DNA of 64,000 nucleotides, from NCBI GenBank assembly GCA_947259075.1, contig CAMYKQ010000053.1, positions 37,450 through 101,449 on the forward strand, read 5' to 3'. Source of the DNA: an uncultured Gammaproteobacteria bacterium (GTDB lineage Bacteria > Pseudomonadota > Gammaproteobacteria > DRLM01). Of the stretch, positions 49,011 to 57,481 are shown piece after piece; within the stretch, counting starts at the first letter, position 1, and each line of letters opens with the position of its first letter. The notes beneath the pieces were generated by a model. It searched no databases. It worked only from the letters and a program-made list of their open reading frames with translations, and was not told the origin of the DNA. The position numbers and the translations under genes are program-made.

Positions 49011-49691
49011 TCACGCCCTCACTTCGCCGGGCGCAATGTCTTTGAGTTTGCGCGCCGGGATGCCACCCCATAATTCGCCAGCGGGAATCTTGGTGTTCAT
49101 CGGCACTACCGAGCCGCCCGCCACCACGGCGTCGGCGCCGATCTCCACCCCGGGCATGATGATGACGTTCACCCCCACCGTCGCGCGCGCGCCGACGCGG
49201 ATGCCGCGCAGGATGATCTGGCCGCTGGTAATCGCGTGACAGGTGAGCACGGAGTTATGGCCCAGGACCGCGCCTTCTTCCACCGTGATCAAATAAGGTT
49301 CCGCGAGGCGGCCGCCCAAGGCGACGCCGGATCCCAGTTTTGCGCCGAATAAGGCTTCCACCCCCGGTTTGGCGAAGACCGTGGTGAAGGGCAGCAGCGC
49401 GCCGCGGCCGAATTCATAAATCACGGTGAGCAACTTCCAATAGGTGAATTGAGAGTGCTCCATGGCGTAATCGCCGGCTTGCAAGGGGCGGGCGCGGATC
49501 AAGAGGTGCGTGATGAGACCGGCGCCCAGGCCAAATAGCAAAAGAAACAAGGCGGCGGCGGCCAGGATGTGAAAGTCGCCCAGCCAGTTTTGCAAAGCGG
49601 GGTCGATCAGGGCGATGAAGTAGATCGCCGAACCGGTCAGACTCAGCAGGATGAGACCGGAGAGAATGAAATCCCATGGGCTGGTTTTCAC
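49011..49691 (-). CDS. Second membrane-anchored beta-helix acyltransferase-like protein
   Basis: 226 residues on the opposite strand, convergent with the previous gene. Two N-terminal helices (FILSGLILLSLTGSAIYFIA; ILAAAALFLLLFGLGAGLIT) are followed by hexapeptide repeats (LFGAKLGSGVALGGRLAEPY, VGARATVGVNVIIMPGVEIG, VVAGGSVVPMNTKIPAGELW) and a terminal WGGIPARKLKD. Its layout matches the neighbour encoded at 48294-48965, so the two may be old paralogues or act together on one product. Confidence 0.8.
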   Translation of the reverse strand: MKTSPWDFILSGLILLSLTGSAIYFIALIDPALQNWLGDFHILAAAALFLLLFGLGAGLITHLLIRARPLQAGDYAMEHSQFTYWKLLTVIYEFGRGALLPFTTVFAKPGVEALFGAKLGSGVALGGRLAEPYLITVEEGAVLGHNSVLTCHAITSGQIILRGIRVGARATVGVNVIIMPGVEIGADAVVAGGSVVPMNTKIPAGELWGGIPARKLKDIAPGEVRA

Positions 49692-49797
49692 GTAGGGCTC
49701 CTTGCATGGCGTAGTGATGATCGCCTGGCAAGTTTACAGCTTTATGCGTGGCTTTTTATTCCGTGATCCTATTTTATAGGGGGTTTTTAACACGGAC

Positions 49798-49827
49798 AAA
49801 AAAAAGAGGGAGCCCTTAGGCTCCCTC
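49798..49827 (-). terminator. Rho-independent terminator of the minus-strand PEP-CTERM gene
   Basis: On the minus strand GAGGGAGCC-TAAG-GGCTCCCTC is followed by T8. It lies 41 bases after the stop of the PEP-CTERM gene at 49869. Confidence 0.88.
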
Positions 49828-49868
49828 GAATTTTAACGCTTGATTATTTGAGGTTGTTTAGCGGGTGA

Positions 49869-50876
49869 TTAGACCGCTTGACGGCGGCGGCGGAGGCCGG
49901 CGGCGCCCAGACCCAGCAGACCCATGCCTAACAGCGCCAAGCTGGTCGGCTCAGGCACGACGTTGAAGGCCATATTGCTGTCAGCCTGCAACATCAGGTC
50001 GGAACTCGTCAAACCGTTGATGCTGCCAACCGGGATACCGGCCGAACCCGCACCGATCAGGATGGGCGCTGCACCACCGGGGCCGGGGGTGAAGCTCGCT
50101 GACGGATTGGTCTGGCTGTAAGGGATGACCTGCGAGCTGTTGAATAGTAAGTCCATGATCAGCTTGGTGATGTCGGTCTTGAAGAAGTCCGAGTCACGGA
50201 AGGTCACGTCCACGTCGACGTCGGTGCCGCCGGAGCCCGTGAGGGACAAGATGCCGACATAGTTGTCAACACCGGAGCTGTCCAGCGCGGTCGGGGCGGC
50301 CAACGGATCAATGGCGAAAGAACCCGAGGTGCCGGCCAGGGCGGGCGGCGGCGGGGCCAACAAGGTGTTCACCGTGCCGGACATGATTATTTTGCCGTCG
50401 TTGTAGCCGAGGCCGGAGAGCGAGCTGGATTTCACGCCGCCGTCAGGGTTGGCCACGGTGATATCGTCAAACCAGACTTCAAAGAAGTTGACGCCGCCGG
50501 CAATGGCGTCGAGCTTGACGCTGGTGGCGCTGTCTACGGTGACCAGTTCGCGCCAGCCGGCGACGAAGGTGATCTCGAATGCGGAATTGAGACCGGTGGG
50601 GGCGCCCGCGGGATCACCGCCTGCGTCCAGGAAGCCGGTCAGCGAGGAATGTACGTAAAGTTGGCCGGCGCCTTGGCCGCCGATGGGCAGGCCTGGGGCA
50701 GGATTGGGGGTCAATAGGGCATTGCCCGGGGCCCAATCGAAGGCGGACACGGTGGTCGTGCCGTTAGCAGCACCGGTGCCATCGGCGTCGAATTGGATGG
50801 GCGCGGTGGCGTTGGCCGTAACCGACAGCCCCATCGCAATTGCGAGGCAGCTTCCTTGTAATAGTGTCTTTTTCAT
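49869..50876 (-). CDS. PEP-CTERM sorting domain protein with shared N-terminal module
   Basis: 335 residues. The signal peptide ends TANA near residue 24. The first mature module (IQFDADGTGAANGTTTVSAF onward, through GDPAGAPTGLNSAFEITFV) is shared with the N-terminus of the divergent SdrD-like protein encoded at 51605. The C-terminus is a classic PEP-CTERM signal: VPEPTSLALLGMGLLGLGAA then GLRRRRQAV, sorted by exosortase. The gene has its own sigma-54 promoter (50968-50953), a putative PrsR site and a terminator, so it is a single-gene unit of the PrsK/PrsR regulon. The module's function is unknown; matrix or floc protein is a guess. Confidence 0.9.
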   Translation of the reverse strand: MKKTLLQGSCLAIAMGLSVTANATAPIQFDADGTGAANGTTTVSAFDWAPGNALLTPNPAPGLPIGGQGAGQLYVHSSLTGFLDAGGDPAGAPTGLNSAFEITFVAGWRELVTVDSATSVKLDAIAGGVNFFEVWFDDITVANPDGGVKSSSLSGLGYNDGKIIMSGTVNTLLAPPPPALAGTSGSFAIDPLAAPTALDSSGVDNYVGILSLTGSGGTDVDVDVTFRDSDFFKTDITKLIMDLLFNSSQVIPYSQTNPSASFTPGPGGAAPILIGAGSAGIPVGSINGLTSSDLMLQADSNMAFNVVPEPTSLALLGMGLLGLGAAGLRRRRQAV

Positions 50877-50952
50877 CTTCTTAGCTCCTAAGTGAAATGT
50901 TGTATTGCGGTTGGTTCGCCAATCGTGAACGCCAAGGTTCTGCCCCTAACAA

Positions 50953-50968
50953 AGCATGCCGCGTGCCA
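50953..50968 (-). promoter_or_regulatory. Sigma-54 (-24/-12) promoter
   Basis: On the minus strand TGGCACGCGGCATGCT: a perfect -24 box (TGGCACG) and ATGCT at -12 (one mismatch to TTGCW), with GG and GC correctly 12 bases apart. It lies about 77 bases before the ATG of the PEP-CTERM gene. Confidence 0.75.
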
Positions 50969-51041
50969 AAATAATAATGTTTTTATTTTTTATTGGGTTA
51001 TATATTTAGTGCAGGCGTTGTGAGTATGGCCGGGAAGAAAA

Positions 51042-51058
51042 TGTAAAGTATTTCGACG
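51042..51058 (-). promoter_or_regulatory. Candidate PrsR enhancer site
   Basis: On the minus strand CGTCGAAATACTTTACA. It agrees with the motif at 14837-14853 at GTCG, AT and TTTACA, in the same orientation toward the gene, and lies 74 bases from the -24 box. Confidence 0.5.
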
Positions 51059-51604
51059 GCTGGATTCGGTCCTTTTTGAGCGGCTGGGCACGGCTTACCG
51101 GCTCGTCTCGATGGCGCCCGCTTCGCGATCTACGCAAAGAGCATACTCCACTCGATTGCATCGGGCGGTCTGATGCAACTCCACTGCGAACAATGGCTGG
51201 TCTTCACGGCGACGATGCATTTCGGTCGGATGGGGTATTCCGGTCACAAGGCACAACCGCATCCTCGCGTCGCATTTAAAACCGTCGATTATTTTAACAT
51301 TCATCGCTTGATCCGAGTGGCCGGGGTGGCTTCGGTGTGGCGGCCGTCAAATAAATAGGCTATCTATCAGCCACTTATTATTTATGGACTGGAAAATGCT
51401 AGTGAAATGCCTCGGAATGATTAAGGCTGGGTGCTTGTAGCCTCGAAGCCGTTGCCTGTAGGGCGTGGCCGTTTTAGCTCCACCTGCCTGTCATGAGATG
51501 TTTGCTGGTCGATTTTTGGTAATGATTGTCCAGAGATAGGTATAAAAACACAGTATAAAAATACACAGTTAAGAAGTAAGAAAAACACACTAAGGAGATC
51601 AGTT

Positions 51605-54600
51605 ATGGCTATCACAAAGCTGAAGGGATGGGCTTTGGGCGTATGTCTTTTAGGATTTACCGCAAGCCCTGCGGTCTGGTCCGCCGATATCATCCAGTTT
51701 GATGCGGATGGCACCGCGGCGGCCAATAATTCTGTGCCCGTGGCGGCGTTTGATTGGGCGCCCTCTAGCAATGTGTTGACCGCGGCGCCTGGCGAGGGCC
51801 CGGCTTTTCCCTTGGCGCCTGGCCAAACGACCTCGGTGCAGCTGTTGAGCCACGGCAACTTGAACGGTTACGCCGACGAGAATGGCGATCCGGCTGGTGC
51901 GCCCGCGGGGCTGAATAGCAGCTTCGAAATCACCTTCGTCGTGGGCGTGGGGATGGTGGTGACCAATAACAATGGCACCTTGGAATTCGGTCCCATTGAT
52001 ACGGACCCCAAATTCAAACGCTTCTTCGAGGTCTGGTATGACCAGGGTCCCTCGGTGAAGAGCAACGCTTTGTCGGGTCTCGGGTTCGCGGGTGGCAGCA
52101 CCTTGATCATGCGCGGCGAGATCGTCAATATCAGCAAGAGTCCGCTGCCTATTAACGGGCAGCTGGTCACCTTCGACCAATCCAGTGACGGTGACAATTT
52201 CGGCGGCAAGCAGGCGGTCAGTGGGATTGGTGGCATGCAGTTAACCGCCCGCGTGAACGAGGTTAACACGGACTTTTTCGTAAATAATTCCTTGCCGGTG
52301 GGCGCGACCACGCTGTTCTTTAATCAGTCTTTGAAGAATTTCTTTCAACAGACCAATCCCTCAAGGAGCTTCGTGCGTGCTTCGGTGGTGGAAGGTCATC
52401 CGAGCTTCACGCCGAATCTAGGCGCGGTCAACGGCCAATCCGGCCCCGACTTCCAACAGCAGGTGGATGCCAATAACAGCTTCACCGCGCCGCAATGCAC
52501 TAGCCAGATCGGCGATTTTGTATGGAACGATCTCAATAATAACGGCCTGCAAGACCTTGGCGAGCCGGGTATCGATAATGTTCAAATCGTATTGCGCAAT
52601 GGCGATACCAATGCCTTGATCGCGACCACCACCACCGCGGGCGGTGGTCAATATCTCTTCAGCGGCCTGTGCGCCGGCAATTATTCAGTGACGGTGACGG
52701 CGGCGACCTTGCCTGCCGGCTTCGTGCCCACCACCAGCTTAGCGGGTAATCCCTTGCTGGATAGCAACGGCAGTCCCGCCTTGGTGGCGCTGCCAAGCAA
52801 CACCCAAGATTTGAGTATCGACTTCGGTTACCGTCAGCCGCCCGCGTCCTTGGGCGATTTCGTGTGGGATGATCTCAACCGCAATGGCGTGCAGGATAAT
52901 GGCGAACCCGGCCTCAACGGCGTGCGGGTGGATCTCTACACCTGCGGTGACGATCCCACTATTCCGTCCACCGTATTCCAAATCACCGCCGGCGGTGGAA
53001 AGTATTTGTTCACCAATCTGACCCCGGGTGATTATTTCGTTAAATTCACCTTGCCCACGGGATATGTCTTCAGTCCCATGAATGTCGGCAGCGACGCACT
53101 AGACAGTGACGCCAATACCGCCACGGGCGTGGTGTCGCCGTGTGTAACGTTGGACGCGGGTGAGACTGATCTGACCGTGGACGCGGGCATGAACCGTCCG
53201 CCGGAATCGCAATTGGGTGATTACGTGTGGGTAGATACCAACGCCAACGGTCTGCAAGACGATGGCGACACTGGCGTGCCCAATGTGACCGTGACCTTGT
53301 TCAGGTGCGACGGTACCGCCACGGGTAATACCACCACGACCGATGCCTCTGGTTTGTACAAGTTTACCGGTCTGACCGCGGGCCAATACTACGTCGTGTT
53401 CGATCTGAGCACGGCCGCGCCGGGTTATGTGTTCACCAAACAGAATGTCGGTGGCAACGACACGATCGACAGTGATGCCAATCCCGTTACCGGCAAATCC
53501 GAAGGCTGCGTGACCTTGGGCGTGAGCGACGTCAATAACACCGTGGATGCCGGTGTGTTCCGTCCCGCCGCCTTGGGCGATAAGGTATGGAGTGACCTCA
53601 ACACCAATGGCCGTCAAGACGGTGGTGAGCCGGGCATCTCCGGGGTCAAAGTGGAGTTGTTCGATTGCAACGGTAATCCGGTCAATGACATCTTCGGCAA
53701 CCCCGTGCTGGCGGTTACCACCGATGCCGCTGGTCTGTACCACTTCACCAACTTGGTGCCGGGTGGTTATAAGGTGAAATTCACCGCGCCCTCGGGCAGT
53801 GTCTTCAGTCCGCAGGACAATGTGCCGGGTGATGATCTCGTTGATAGCGATGCCGACTCCAACGGCCTGACTGATTGCGTCACTCTGGTTTCCGGTGAAA
53901 CCAACAACAGCGTGGACGCGGGCTTGTATGTCCCGGCCACCGCGCAATTGGGTGATTATGTTTGGGAAGACCTGAACCTCGATGGCGTGCAGAACGAACC
54001 CAGCACCGCGGGCGTGGCGGGCGTCACCGTCAAGTTGTTCGCCTGTAACGCCGATCCGGCGGGCGCGCCCATCGCGACGATGTTGACCGATGGTACGGGG
54101 CACTACCTGTTCACTGGTCTGGCCGCAGGCAGCTACTTCGTCGTCTTCGACGTGAGCACGGGTCCGGCGGGCTTGATCTTCACCACCAAAGATGCGGGCG
54201 GCGATGATGCCTTGGACAGCGATGCCAATACCACCACCGGCGTGAGTTCGCCCTGCGTCACCTTGGCGGCGGGTGGAAGCAATCTGACGGTGGACGCGGG
54301 TGTGTACCGTTTGGCGTCCTTGGGTGACCAGGTCTGGGAAGATACCAATGGCAATGGTCTGCAAGACAACGGTGAGCCGGGTATCCCCGGGGTGACCGTC
54401 AATCTGATGGATTGTACGGGCACGGTATTGAAGACCACCGTCACCAATGCCAGCGGCATCTATAGCTTCACCGGTCTGCTGCCGGGCAGCTATATGCTTG
54501 GCTTCGTGAAGCCGGCTGGTTATATGGCAACGCCGAAGGACGCGGGTGGCAATACCGTCACCAGCGAGCTAATCGACAGCGATGCCGATGTCACCACCGG

Positions 54601-55744
54601 CCGCACGGTCTGCATCACTCTCAAATCCGGCCAGAATGACACGAGCTGGGATGCGGGTTTCCGCAGACTGCCCGCCAGCCTGGGTGACCGGGTGTGGGAA
54701 GACAGCAACGGCAACGGCCTGCAAGATACCGGTGAGCCGGGTGTGGGCGGTGTCACGGTGAACCTGATGAACTGCGCGGGCACCGTGGTATTGAACACCA
54801 CTACCACCAATGCCAGCGGCATCTATAGCTTTACCGATTTGGCTCCGGGCAGTTATATGGTGGCCTTTGTGAGACCGACGGACACGGTCTTTACTACACG
54901 CGATGTGGGTACCAACGACACTATCGACAGCGATGCCGATACCACGACGGGCCGTACCGCCTGTATCACCTTGGTGGCGGGTCAAGTAGATCTCCGTTGG
55001 GACGCGGGCTTGCGCCGTACCACACCGGGTGTGAGTCTCAAGAAGTATGTCTCCGTGGAGAAGGATCCCAGCGGCATGCACATTTGGGAAGACGCCAATT
55101 TCGCAACCGGTCCGGTAGCGCGCGTGTGCCCGAAACCCGGCATGGATGGCGATAAGGACAAAGACAAAGACAAAGATAAGGACAAAGATAAAGACAAAGA
55201 CAGCGATAGTAGCAAGTTCAGTACGAGCACCAGCGGTACTAGTGGCTCAGATAAGGACAAAGACAAAGACAAAGATAAAGATAAGGACAAAGATAAAGAC
55301 AGCGACACCGGTGGTCCGTGTGTGACCAGTGTGTACTTCAAGTTCGTGGTGACCAATACCGGTTCCGTGTCCTTGAGTACGCTGAAATTGACCGATATCT
55401 CCGCCGTGGTGGGGGATAAAGTGGATGTCAGCAGCTGTGTGTGGCCTAGCTCCTTGGCCAAAGGCGCTACCGCCATGTGTGTAGTCGGACCCGTGCCCGC
55501 GATCGCGGGGCAACACACGGACACCGCTAAGATCACCGCGGTGGGTAATGGCACGACCGTCAGCGCGACGGACAATGCCAATTACTTCGGTAAGGTCTGT
55601 TACTCCTGTGGTGGTGATAGCGACAAAGATAAGGATAAGGATAAAGATAAGGACAAAGACAAAGATAATGACAGCAGCACCAGTAGCAGCACGGGTACCA
55701 GCAGCGGCTCGTACTGGGGCAGCTTTAGCACTTTGTTCAAGTAA
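51605..55744 (+). CDS. Giant SdrD-like surface protein with Asp-Lys tracts
   Basis: 1379 residues. A signal peptide (residues 1-27, ending AVWSAD) is followed by a module shared with the divergent PEP-CTERM protein (IIQFDADGTAAANNS and GDPAGAPAGLNSSFEITFV). From about residue 300 come seven SdrD B-type repeats, each starting like LGDxVWxDxNxNGxQDxGEPG and ending in a SPCVTLxAG-NLTVDAG strand; these are calcium-binding Ig-like stalks. A final conserved domain (GVSLKKYVSVEK ... FKFVVTNTGSVSLSTLKLTD ... TDNANYFG) is interrupted and followed by three Asp-Lys repeat tracts. The end, SYWGSFSTLFK, is not a PEP-CTERM, LPXTG or clear type I signal, so its anchoring is unclear. It probably acts as an extracellular matrix or adhesion stalk. 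Confidence 0.85.
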   Translation: MAITKLKGWALGVCLLGFTASPAVWSADIIQFDADGTAAANNSVPVAAFDWAPSSNVLTAAPGEGPAFPLAPGQTTSVQLLSHGNLNGYADENGDPAGAPAGLNSSFEITFVVGVGMVVTNNNGTLEFGPIDTDPKFKRFFEVWYDQGPSVKSNALSGLGFAGGSTLIMRGEIVNISKSPLPINGQLVTFDQSSDGDNFGGKQAVSGIGGMQLTARVNEVNTDFFVNNSLPVGATTLFFNQSLKNFFQQTNPSRSFVRASVVEGHPSFTPNLGAVNGQSGPDFQQQVDANNSFTAPQCTSQIGDFVWNDLNNNGLQDLGEPGIDNVQIVLRNGDTNALIATTTTAGGGQYLFSGLCAGNYSVTVTAATLPAGFVPTTSLAGNPLLDSNGSPALVALPSNTQDLSIDFGYRQPPASLGDFVWDDLNRNGVQDNGEPGLNGVRVDLYTCGDDPTIPSTVFQITAGGGKYLFTNLTPGDYFVKFTLPTGYVFSPMNVGSDALDSDANTATGVVSPCVTLDAGETDLTVDAGMNRPPESQLGDYVWVDTNANGLQDDGDTGVPNVTVTLFRCDGTATGNTTTTDASGLYKFTGLTAGQYYVVFDLSTAAPGYVFTKQNVGGNDTIDSDANPVTGKSEGCVTLGVSDVNNTVDAGVFRPAALGDKVWSDLNTNGRQDGGEPGISGVKVELFDCNGNPVNDIFGNPVLAVTTDAAGLYHFTNLVPGGYKVKFTAPSGSVFSPQDNVPGDDLVDSDADSNGLTDCVTLVSGETNNSVDAGLYVPATAQLGDYVWEDLNLDGVQNEPSTAGVAGVTVKLFACNADPAGAPIATMLTDGTGHYLFTGLAAGSYFVVFDVSTGPAGLIFTTKDAGGDDALDSDANTTTGVSSPCVTLAAGGSNLTVDAGVYRLASLGDQVWEDTNGNGLQDNGEPGIPGVTVNLMDCTGTVLKTTVTNASGIYSFTGLLPGSYMLGFVKPAGYMATPKDAGGNTVTSELIDSDADVTTGRTVCITLKSGQNDTSWDAGFRRLPASLGDRVWEDSNGNGLQDTGEPGVGGVTVNLMNCAGTVVLNTTTTNASGIYSFTDLAPGSYMVAFVRPTDTVFTTRDVGTNDTIDSDADTTTGRTACITLVAGQVDLRWDAGLRRTTPGVSLKKYVSVEKDPSGMHIWEDANFATGPVARVCPKPGMDGDKDKDKDKDKDKDKDKDSDSSKFSTSTSGTSGSDKDKDKDKDKDKDKDKDSDTGGPCVTSVYFKFVVTNTGSVSLSTLKLTDISAVVGDKVDVSSCVWPSSLAKGATAMCVVGPVPAIAGQHTDTAKITAVGNGTTVSATDNANYFGKVCYSCGGDSDKDKDKDKDKDKDKDNDSSTSSSTGTSSGSYWGSFSTLFK
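55151..55663 (+). repeat. Three GAY-AAR (Asp-Lys) repeat tracts within the SdrD-like gene
   Basis: Eight Asp-Lys pairs at 55151-55198 (residues 1183-1198), eight at 55250-55297 (1216-1231) and seven at 55622-55663 (1340-1353), each followed by Asp/Ser-rich linkers. Codons mix GAT/GAC and AAA/AAG irregularly, so the peptide rather than the DNA repeat seems to be kept. The six-base unit could still change length by slippage without a frameshift. Confidence 0.9.
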
Positions 55745-55797
55745 ACCGCTCCTCCTGGCTATGCGCCAGTAAAGGCGGCGATTGTAGTTGCAAATCG

Positions 55798-55834
55798 ATC
55801 AGGCGGCGTCTCACAGCGCCGCCTGATTTTTTTT
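55798..55834 (+). terminator. Rho-independent terminator of the SdrD-like gene
   Basis: ATCAGGCGGCG-8 base loop-CGCCGCCTGAT followed by T-run to 55834. It separates this gene from the next operon. Confidence 0.9.
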
Positions 55835-55939
55835 GCATATTTTTTACGGCATGATTCGCGGTGGGGCTGACGCTCGGCATATAATCAGCCTTCGGTGTTT
55901 TTGCGGGGATAGGCAAATGAGGGAGTGTTATCAATAGCG

Positions 55940-57481
55940 ATGAGTGTGGCCTCGGAAGAAGTTCAAAGAAATATTGCCGCGCCACCTGTGCATGCCGTCG
56001 CCGCGGGCTTGGGCGCGGGCGCGACTTATTTCATTTTGTTCCTGGTGGGCGCCGCCTTGAGCATCGCTCAGTTCGTGATGATCCGCGACTTCGTCAGCAT
56101 CTTGTACGGCGAAGAAGTCGTCATCGTCATGGTCACGGCCTCATTTTTCTTGGGCCTGTCGGCCGGTTACCTGCTTGCCAATAAGCTCTCACTCAAGGCG
56201 TTCCGTTTTTTATTTATCTTCTCCGTTTTTATTCATCTCACCTTTCCTTTTTCCTACCGTTGGATCGCGTCCTGGCTGGCCTGGTCCAATGCCGGGGGCA
56301 TAGCCTATCTCAGCTTGCTGTTTTTTTACGCGCTGGTCTTTAACACCATGTTCGCCACCTTTCTGCCGCGTCTGGTGCATACGGATGCCGCTGAACGGTT
56401 GACGCCCCTGCAACGGCTGCAACGTTATTACGGTTTGGAGTTGGCGGGGTTCATCACCGGCTTCGCCATCATCATCTTCAGTTGGAACCGTCCGCTGGAG
56501 TATTTGCTGGCGCCGTATTGGCTCATCATCGGCTTGGTGTTGTTCTTCGTCGCGCGCAGCAAACTGCTGCTCGCGGCCTATGCCGTGTTGGCCGTGTCCG
56601 CGGTGATGTTTCTCCCGCTGCTGGACCGGCAGAGCACGGCCCTGCTCTATATGTTCAAGCACGGCATCAATCTGCCCAAGGTGCTTTATTCGGTGAATTC
56701 GCCCTACCAGCGGGTGGAGGTCATCGAGGACACCCGCGGCACCCGCTATCTCTATCTCGACGGCCTGCAGAATCTCAATTCGACCGACCTCGCCGAATTG
56801 AATTACTTCATCGCCGAAGTGCCCGCGATCTTGATCAAGCCGGAGAAGACCCTGCTGATCGGTAATGGCACGCTCTCCTCCGTGCGCCGGGTCTACCCGC
56901 ACTCAGGTTCGGTGGTCTCCGTTGAGCTGGACGGCGGCGTGCTGGAGGCGGGGCGGCGTCATTTCACTTCACCCGAATCGCTCGCCGGTTTTACTAACTG
57001 GCGCCTGTTGGTGGACGACGGCAAACATTTTCTGCGCGATAACGACGAGCGCTACGACCTCATCATCGTCGACGTGCCTTCGCCGCTCACGATTCAAGAG
57101 GCCTATCTCCACTCCAAGGAATTTTACGCTTTGTGCAATGAGCATTTGACCGAACGCGGGGTATTGGCGGTGCAGCTCAGCGGACCCTTGGAACTCAACG
57201 ACCGCACCCCGGCGCGGGTCGCCGCGGCCTTGCGCGCGGTCTTCCCCGAGGTGATGGCCCTCGATAGCCGCGAGGCGGACCGGGGTTTTGCCTATGCCTC
57301 GCGCAAGCTGCCCTTCACGGAGGCGCAGATGCGGGAACAGGTCAAGAATGACGGGCAGGTCAATATCATCGCGCCCGAGCGCATCGATACCTATTTGACC
57401 CGCGCCGTACCGCTCTCGGTGAATTCCATGGACTTGGTGTTGCGCCGCGGCTGGGAGCGGTTCGTGCGGAGATATTTTTAA
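55940..57481 (+). CDS. Membrane-anchored spermidine-synthase-like protein
   Basis: 513 residues from the ATG at 55940 (MSVASEEVQRNIAAPPVHAV). About six transmembrane helices fill residues 25-220, then a cytosolic methyltransferase-fold domain like SpeE: YSVNSPYQRVEVIEDTRGTR, LDGLQNLNSTDLAELNYF, TLLIGNGTLSSVRRVYPHSG, VVSVELDGGVLEAGRRHF and ERYDLIIVDVPSPLTIQEAY. The usual GGGDGG loop is GNGTLSS and the STDP is VPSP, so true polyamine synthesis is doubtful and another aminopropyl- or methyl-transfer-like reaction is possible. Its stop overlaps the next start by one base. It is the first gene of a six-gene operon. Confidence 0.8.
   Translation: MSVASEEVQRNIAAPPVHAVAAGLGAGATYFILFLVGAALSIAQFVMIRDFVSILYGEEVVIVMVTASFFLGLSAGYLLANKLSLKAFRFLFIFSVFIHLTFPFSYRWIASWLAWSNAGGIAYLSLLFFYALVFNTMFATFLPRLVHTDAAERLTPLQRLQRYYGLELAGFITGFAIIIFSWNRPLEYLLAPYWLIIGLVLFFVARSKLLLAAYAVLAVSAVMFLPLLDRQSTALLYMFKHGINLPKVLYSVNSPYQRVEVIEDTRGTRYLYLDGLQNLNSTDLAELNYFIAEVPAILIKPEKTLLIGNGTLSSVRRVYPHSGSVVSVELDGGVLEAGRRHFTSPESLAGFTNWRLLVDDGKHFLRDNDERYDLIIVDVPSPLTIQEAYLHSKEFYALCNEHLTERGVLAVQLSGPLELNDRTPARVAAALRAVFPEVMALDSREADRGFAYASRKLPFTEAQMREQVKNDGQVNIIAPERIDTYLTRAVPLSVNSMDLVLRRGWERFVRRYF

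Larger units (their letters stand above)
50877..51604. other. Divergent control region of the two surface-protein genes
   Basis: 728 bases. The left part holds the sigma-54 promoter and candidate PrsR site for the minus-strand PEP-CTERM gene. The middle (51060-51330) has no gene I can support; TTGCATC at 51156-51162 and GATGCAA at 51172-51178 form a small hairpin. The right part is AT-rich (51535-51595) and probably holds the promoter of the SdrD-like gene, which has a good AAGGAG ribosome site; I found no -24/-12 promoter there. Confidence 0.55.

Noticed and set aside
51421..51604. Sigma-54 promoter for the SdrD-like gene
   Set aside because: TGG and GC pairs occur, but never with the required 12-base spacing.
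55710..55744. PEP-CTERM or LPXTG anchor at the end of the SdrD-like protein
   Set aside because: The tail SSGSYWGSFSTLFK has no proline motif, hydrophobic helix or basic end.
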